DNA of 7,738 nucleotides. It comes from JACPIN01 sp964367085. GTDB lineage: Archaea; Nanobdellota; Nanobdellia; SCGC-AAA011-G17; ARS1403. The position numbers and the translations under genes were made by a program. Below, in pieces: positions 6,109 through 7,738 of the stretch. Every line of letters begins with the position of its first letter. The stretch's first letter is position 1. The notes beneath the pieces were generated by a model. It saw only the letters and a program-made list of their open reading frames with translations, was not told the origin of the DNA and did not search any database. The DNA lies in contig CAYIWL010000039.1 of NCBI GenBank assembly GCA_964367085.1, positions 1 to 7,738 of the forward strand. The letters run 5' to 3'.

Positions 6109-6348
6109 ATTGCCGAATACATTAGTAGGATTAGCGGAATAAGTCAAGAAGATTTATCTGTTGCAAGGAAGATTTTATACGAGCATGTTAGAGATGCATG
6201 GACTAATGGAAGACCCTTGCCTAATCAAGTTCAGCTCATTAAACTTGCATGGTCTGAATTCAGCATTGGTTTGTTAGAAGCAAAAAGACTAGTAGAAGCG
6301 ACGGAAGAGAATTACAGAAATGATTTAAGAGAAATGGGATACAAATGA
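6109..6348 (+). CDS. Small hypothetical protein, 79 aa, apparent ATT start, coupled to thermosome
   Basis: I do not recognise this protein. The frame ending at TGA 6346-6348 is open back into the thermosome tail and reads AEYISRISGISQEDLSVARK, then continues with charged, helix-compatible sequence to NDLREMGYK. It contains no ATG, GTG or TTG near its beginning. The first plausible initiator is ATT at 6109, one base after the thermosome TAA, with a G6 Shine-Dalgarno 8 nt before it. The next conventional candidates are a TTG near 6217, which would leave only about 43 aa, and internal codons near the end. Composition and codon use look like genuine coding sequence. It appears soluble and alpha-helical, with no membrane segment or cysteine. 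Its stop overlaps the next gene's start (ATGA), indicating translational coupling. An ATG-to-ATT base error is the main alternative. Confidence 0.6.
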   Translation: MAEYISRISGISQEDLSVARKILYEHVRDAWTNGRPLPNQVQLIKLAWSEFSIGLLEAKRLVEATEENYRNDLREMGYK

Positions 6349-6593
6349 AACAGGATTTATACTTATTATTAAAGGATTATGTAAAGGACCCTCAAAAAGC
6401 AATTGATACTCTAGTTGATGCACTAGAAAAAAACAGAGATGAGTATTGTATAGACGATGTTATCTCTGCTATGAGGGGATACCAAGGCGAACAACTAATT
6501 GAGCTAGCTAAGAGGGAAGGGATTGATGTCTACCAGGATTTAGAAGCTTTTGCTACATTTTTAAGAATGCAAGATGAGTTTGAAGGCGATTAA
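6345..6593 (+). CDS. Small hypothetical protein, 82 aa, last gene of the thermosome operon
   Basis: I do not recognise this protein. It starts at ATG 6345, overlapping the preceding stop by ATGA, and ends at TAA 6591-6593. The sequence is acidic and rich in Leu, Asp and Glu with heptad-like spacing (LYLLLKDYVKD; AIDTLVDALEK; QLIELAKREGID), so several short helices are likely. It has a single cysteine (in EYCIDD) and no membrane segment or signal peptide. The tail DEFEGD is strongly acidic. Only a weak ribosome-binding sequence (AGAGAAATGGG) is visible, consistent with re-initiation after the upstream gene. Its stop is 2 nt from the convergent trpS stop. The operon position suggests, but does not show, a role linked to protein folding or to the partner encoded at 6109-6348. 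Confidence 0.75.
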   Translation: MKQDLYLLLKDYVKDPQKAIDTLVDALEKNRDEYCIDDVISAMRGYQGEQLIELAKREGIDVYQDLEAFATFLRMQDEFEGD

Positions 6594-6595
6594 TC

Positions 6596-7678
6596 CTAGA
6601 TGAACTTATGCAGTTGTTTTCTCGCACTTTCTCTTTTCTTATTATGCTCTTTCAAAAATTTGTTAATCTTTTCTATTAGTATTTCTTTCAATTCTCCAGT
6701 AAGCAATTTTCCAGACTTGTAATCATTTTCAATTTTATTTAGTTTCTTATCATCATCTTCAAATAAATATTTCAGCCAGATAAAAGAGACATCAATATCA
6801 GGATTCCCGCCTTTTTCCTTATGCTCTTTTAAAGTTGCTCCTCCACCAGAGAATGCATATTTATTTATTTTATTTGCAACAGTTTTTTCATCATCGCTAA
6901 AACTAATATAAGATTCTGGTTTAGAAGAACTCATTTTTGTATTTGGCCCCTGTAATCCAGGAATTAACTTGTGAAATGTAAAAGCTGGAAGATTAAAATT
7001 CATCCTTGATGCTATATCGCGAGTAAACGAAGAGTGATTATGTTGATCAAACCCAACCGGAGTCAATGTTGTTTTTATCCCCTCTAATTGTGGATATAAA
7101 ATGTCTGCTGTTTGAGTCAATGCCGAAATTAGTTTTTGAGGAGTTATATCACCATAGATCGCTCTCACTTCGTTAAAAGTAGTTTTTGCAGAAGCCAATT
7201 TACTAAGATTCATATATTCTTGTACTTTTTTAGGACCTTTAGTCTGAAAATAAAATTCAAGATTTTTTTTTTTCAACCCAAGAGCAAGATAGTTTAACAA
7301 GTATTCTTCAACAGCAACTCTCTCAGCTTCTTTCCGCTCAATATTTCTCGTCAGTTGTGCCTCCAAATCCGCAGCAAGAAGATAAATCTTGGCTCCAAGG
7401 TTTTGATAATAGATTACTTGATTAATTAGAGACATGTGCCCGAAATGAAAAACACCGCCCGGCATTAAACCAGTAAGAATTGCAAACTCTTTCTTTTTTA
7501 TTATGCATTCATGAATTTTATTAAAGTCTTTATGCCCAATAACCAAGCCACGTCTTATCTCTAATGGAGCATCTTCTAATCTTCTTGAATACTGTGAGAA
7601 ATCATTTATTCCAAACTCCTTCATTAACTTAGGATAATCCTTTATTTCTTTTACATCCCAAGGGTCTATTTTCTCCAT
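6596..7678 (-). CDS. trpS: Tryptophanyl-tRNA synthetase (archaeal/eukaryotic-type class Ic)
   Basis: The enzyme charges tRNA-Trp with tryptophan using ATP. The Rossmann-fold HIGH motif appears as HFGH (about 78-81, after GLMPGGV) and the KMSKS motif as KMSSS (about 248-252, before KPESYI). TrpRS-type segments include the N-terminal DPWDV (5-9), AADLEAQ, QTADILYPQL, PVGFDQHNHSS and GGNPD. The DPW motif and the KMSSSKPES context separate it from TyrRS. The frame could begin at TTG 7696 (366 aa), but I prefer ATG 7678 (360 aa): it puts the N-terminus close to DPW, and a TATA box lies 26-27 nt upstream, predicting a leaderless mRNA. An A11 run (T11 at 7263-7273 on the plus strand) lies within the coding sequence without breaking the frame. 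The gene converges on the thermosome operon. Confidence 0.95.
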   Translation of the reverse strand: MEKIDPWDVKEIKDYPKLMKEFGINDFSQYSRRLEDAPLEIRRGLVIGHKDFNKIHECIIKKKEFAILTGLMPGGVFHFGHMSLINQVIYYQNLGAKIYLLAADLEAQLTRNIERKEAERVAVEEYLLNYLALGLKKKNLEFYFQTKGPKKVQEYMNLSKLASAKTTFNEVRAIYGDITPQKLISALTQTADILYPQLEGIKTTLTPVGFDQHNHSSFTRDIASRMNFNLPAFTFHKLIPGLQGPNTKMSSSKPESYISFSDDEKTVANKINKYAFSGGGATLKEHKEKGGNPDIDVSFIWLKYLFEDDDKKLNKIENDYKSGKLLTGELKEILIEKINKFLKEHNKKRESARKQLHKFI

Positions 7679-7700
7679 TAAGAATTTATTAATCAAGAAG

Positions 7701-7708
7701 TATAAATA
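7701..7708 (-). promoter_or_regulatory. TATA box of trpS
   Basis: The minus strand reads TATTTATA, centred 26-27 nt upstream of the ATG at 7678. This spacing places the transcription start at that ATG and argues against the TTG at 7696, which would be only about 8 nt from the TATA centre. A further AT-rich stretch lies upstream at about 7711-7728. Confidence 0.55.
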
Positions 7709-7738
7709 GTTTTTTATTTATATTTTTTAGAAATGTTT

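Noticed and set aside
5735..6147. Two overlapping minus-strand open frames opposite the thermosome 3' end
   Set aside because: Antisense to the conserved chaperonin C-terminus, with no recognisable domain or start signal.
7679..7696. TTG start six codons upstream in trpS
   Set aside because: The TATA box at 7701-7708 would be too close to it, while the ATG at 7678 is at the ideal leaderless distance.
1..7738. CRISPR array, insertion sequence, rRNA or tRNA gene
   Set aside because: No regularly spaced direct repeats, transposase-like frame, terminal inverted repeats or conserved RNA motifs were seen on either strand.

Overview
The window looks like a compact, AT-rich archaeal chromosome segment. 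Four gene types support this: an aCPSF1/FttA-type KH–beta-CASP ribonuclease, a Thr-nucleophile proteasome beta subunit, a group II chaperonin (thermosome), and an archaeal-type tryptophanyl-tRNA synthetase. An archaeal type IV pilin precursor and TATA boxes lying 24-30 nt upstream of start codons (leaderless-style promoters) fit the same picture. The gene density and small unknown proteins would suit a DPANN-type or small-genome euryarchaeal lineage, but lineage cannot be settled from this window.

Left part (1-3832), minus strand. A hypothetical 112-aa gene is followed by psmB, then aCPSF1 (45 nt after psmB), then an MccF-like S66 peptidase. The peptidase runs off the left edge and carries a one-base frameshift. 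Between aCPSF1 and the peptidase lies what I read as a decayed AbrB/SpoVT-type gene on the plus strand, with one in-frame stop. The same 192-nt gap also holds the peptidase promoter and the probable aCPSF1 terminator.

Middle and right part (3900-6593), plus strand. A type IV pilin-like gene has a clear BRE/TATA promoter. It is followed by the thermosome gene, which has both a promoter and a G-rich Shine-Dalgarno. Directly after the thermosome come two small, uncharacterised, probably helical proteins. The first has no ATG, GTG or TTG start and seems to begin at ATT one base after the thermosome stop, served by a G6 tract inside the thermosome C-terminal tail codons. The second overlaps the first by ATGA. 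I read these three as one translationally coupled operon.

Right edge (6596-7678), minus strand. trpS converges on the thermosome operon with a 2-base gap, so both 3' ends must form inside coding sequence.

Functionally the window is mostly housekeeping: protein folding, protein degradation, RNA 3'-end processing/transcription termination and aminoacylation. There is one surface-appendage gene. The less ordinary points are the non-canonical start after the thermosome, the two unknown proteins coupled to it, an apparently orphan plus-strand promoter upstream of psmB, and two broken genes at the left.
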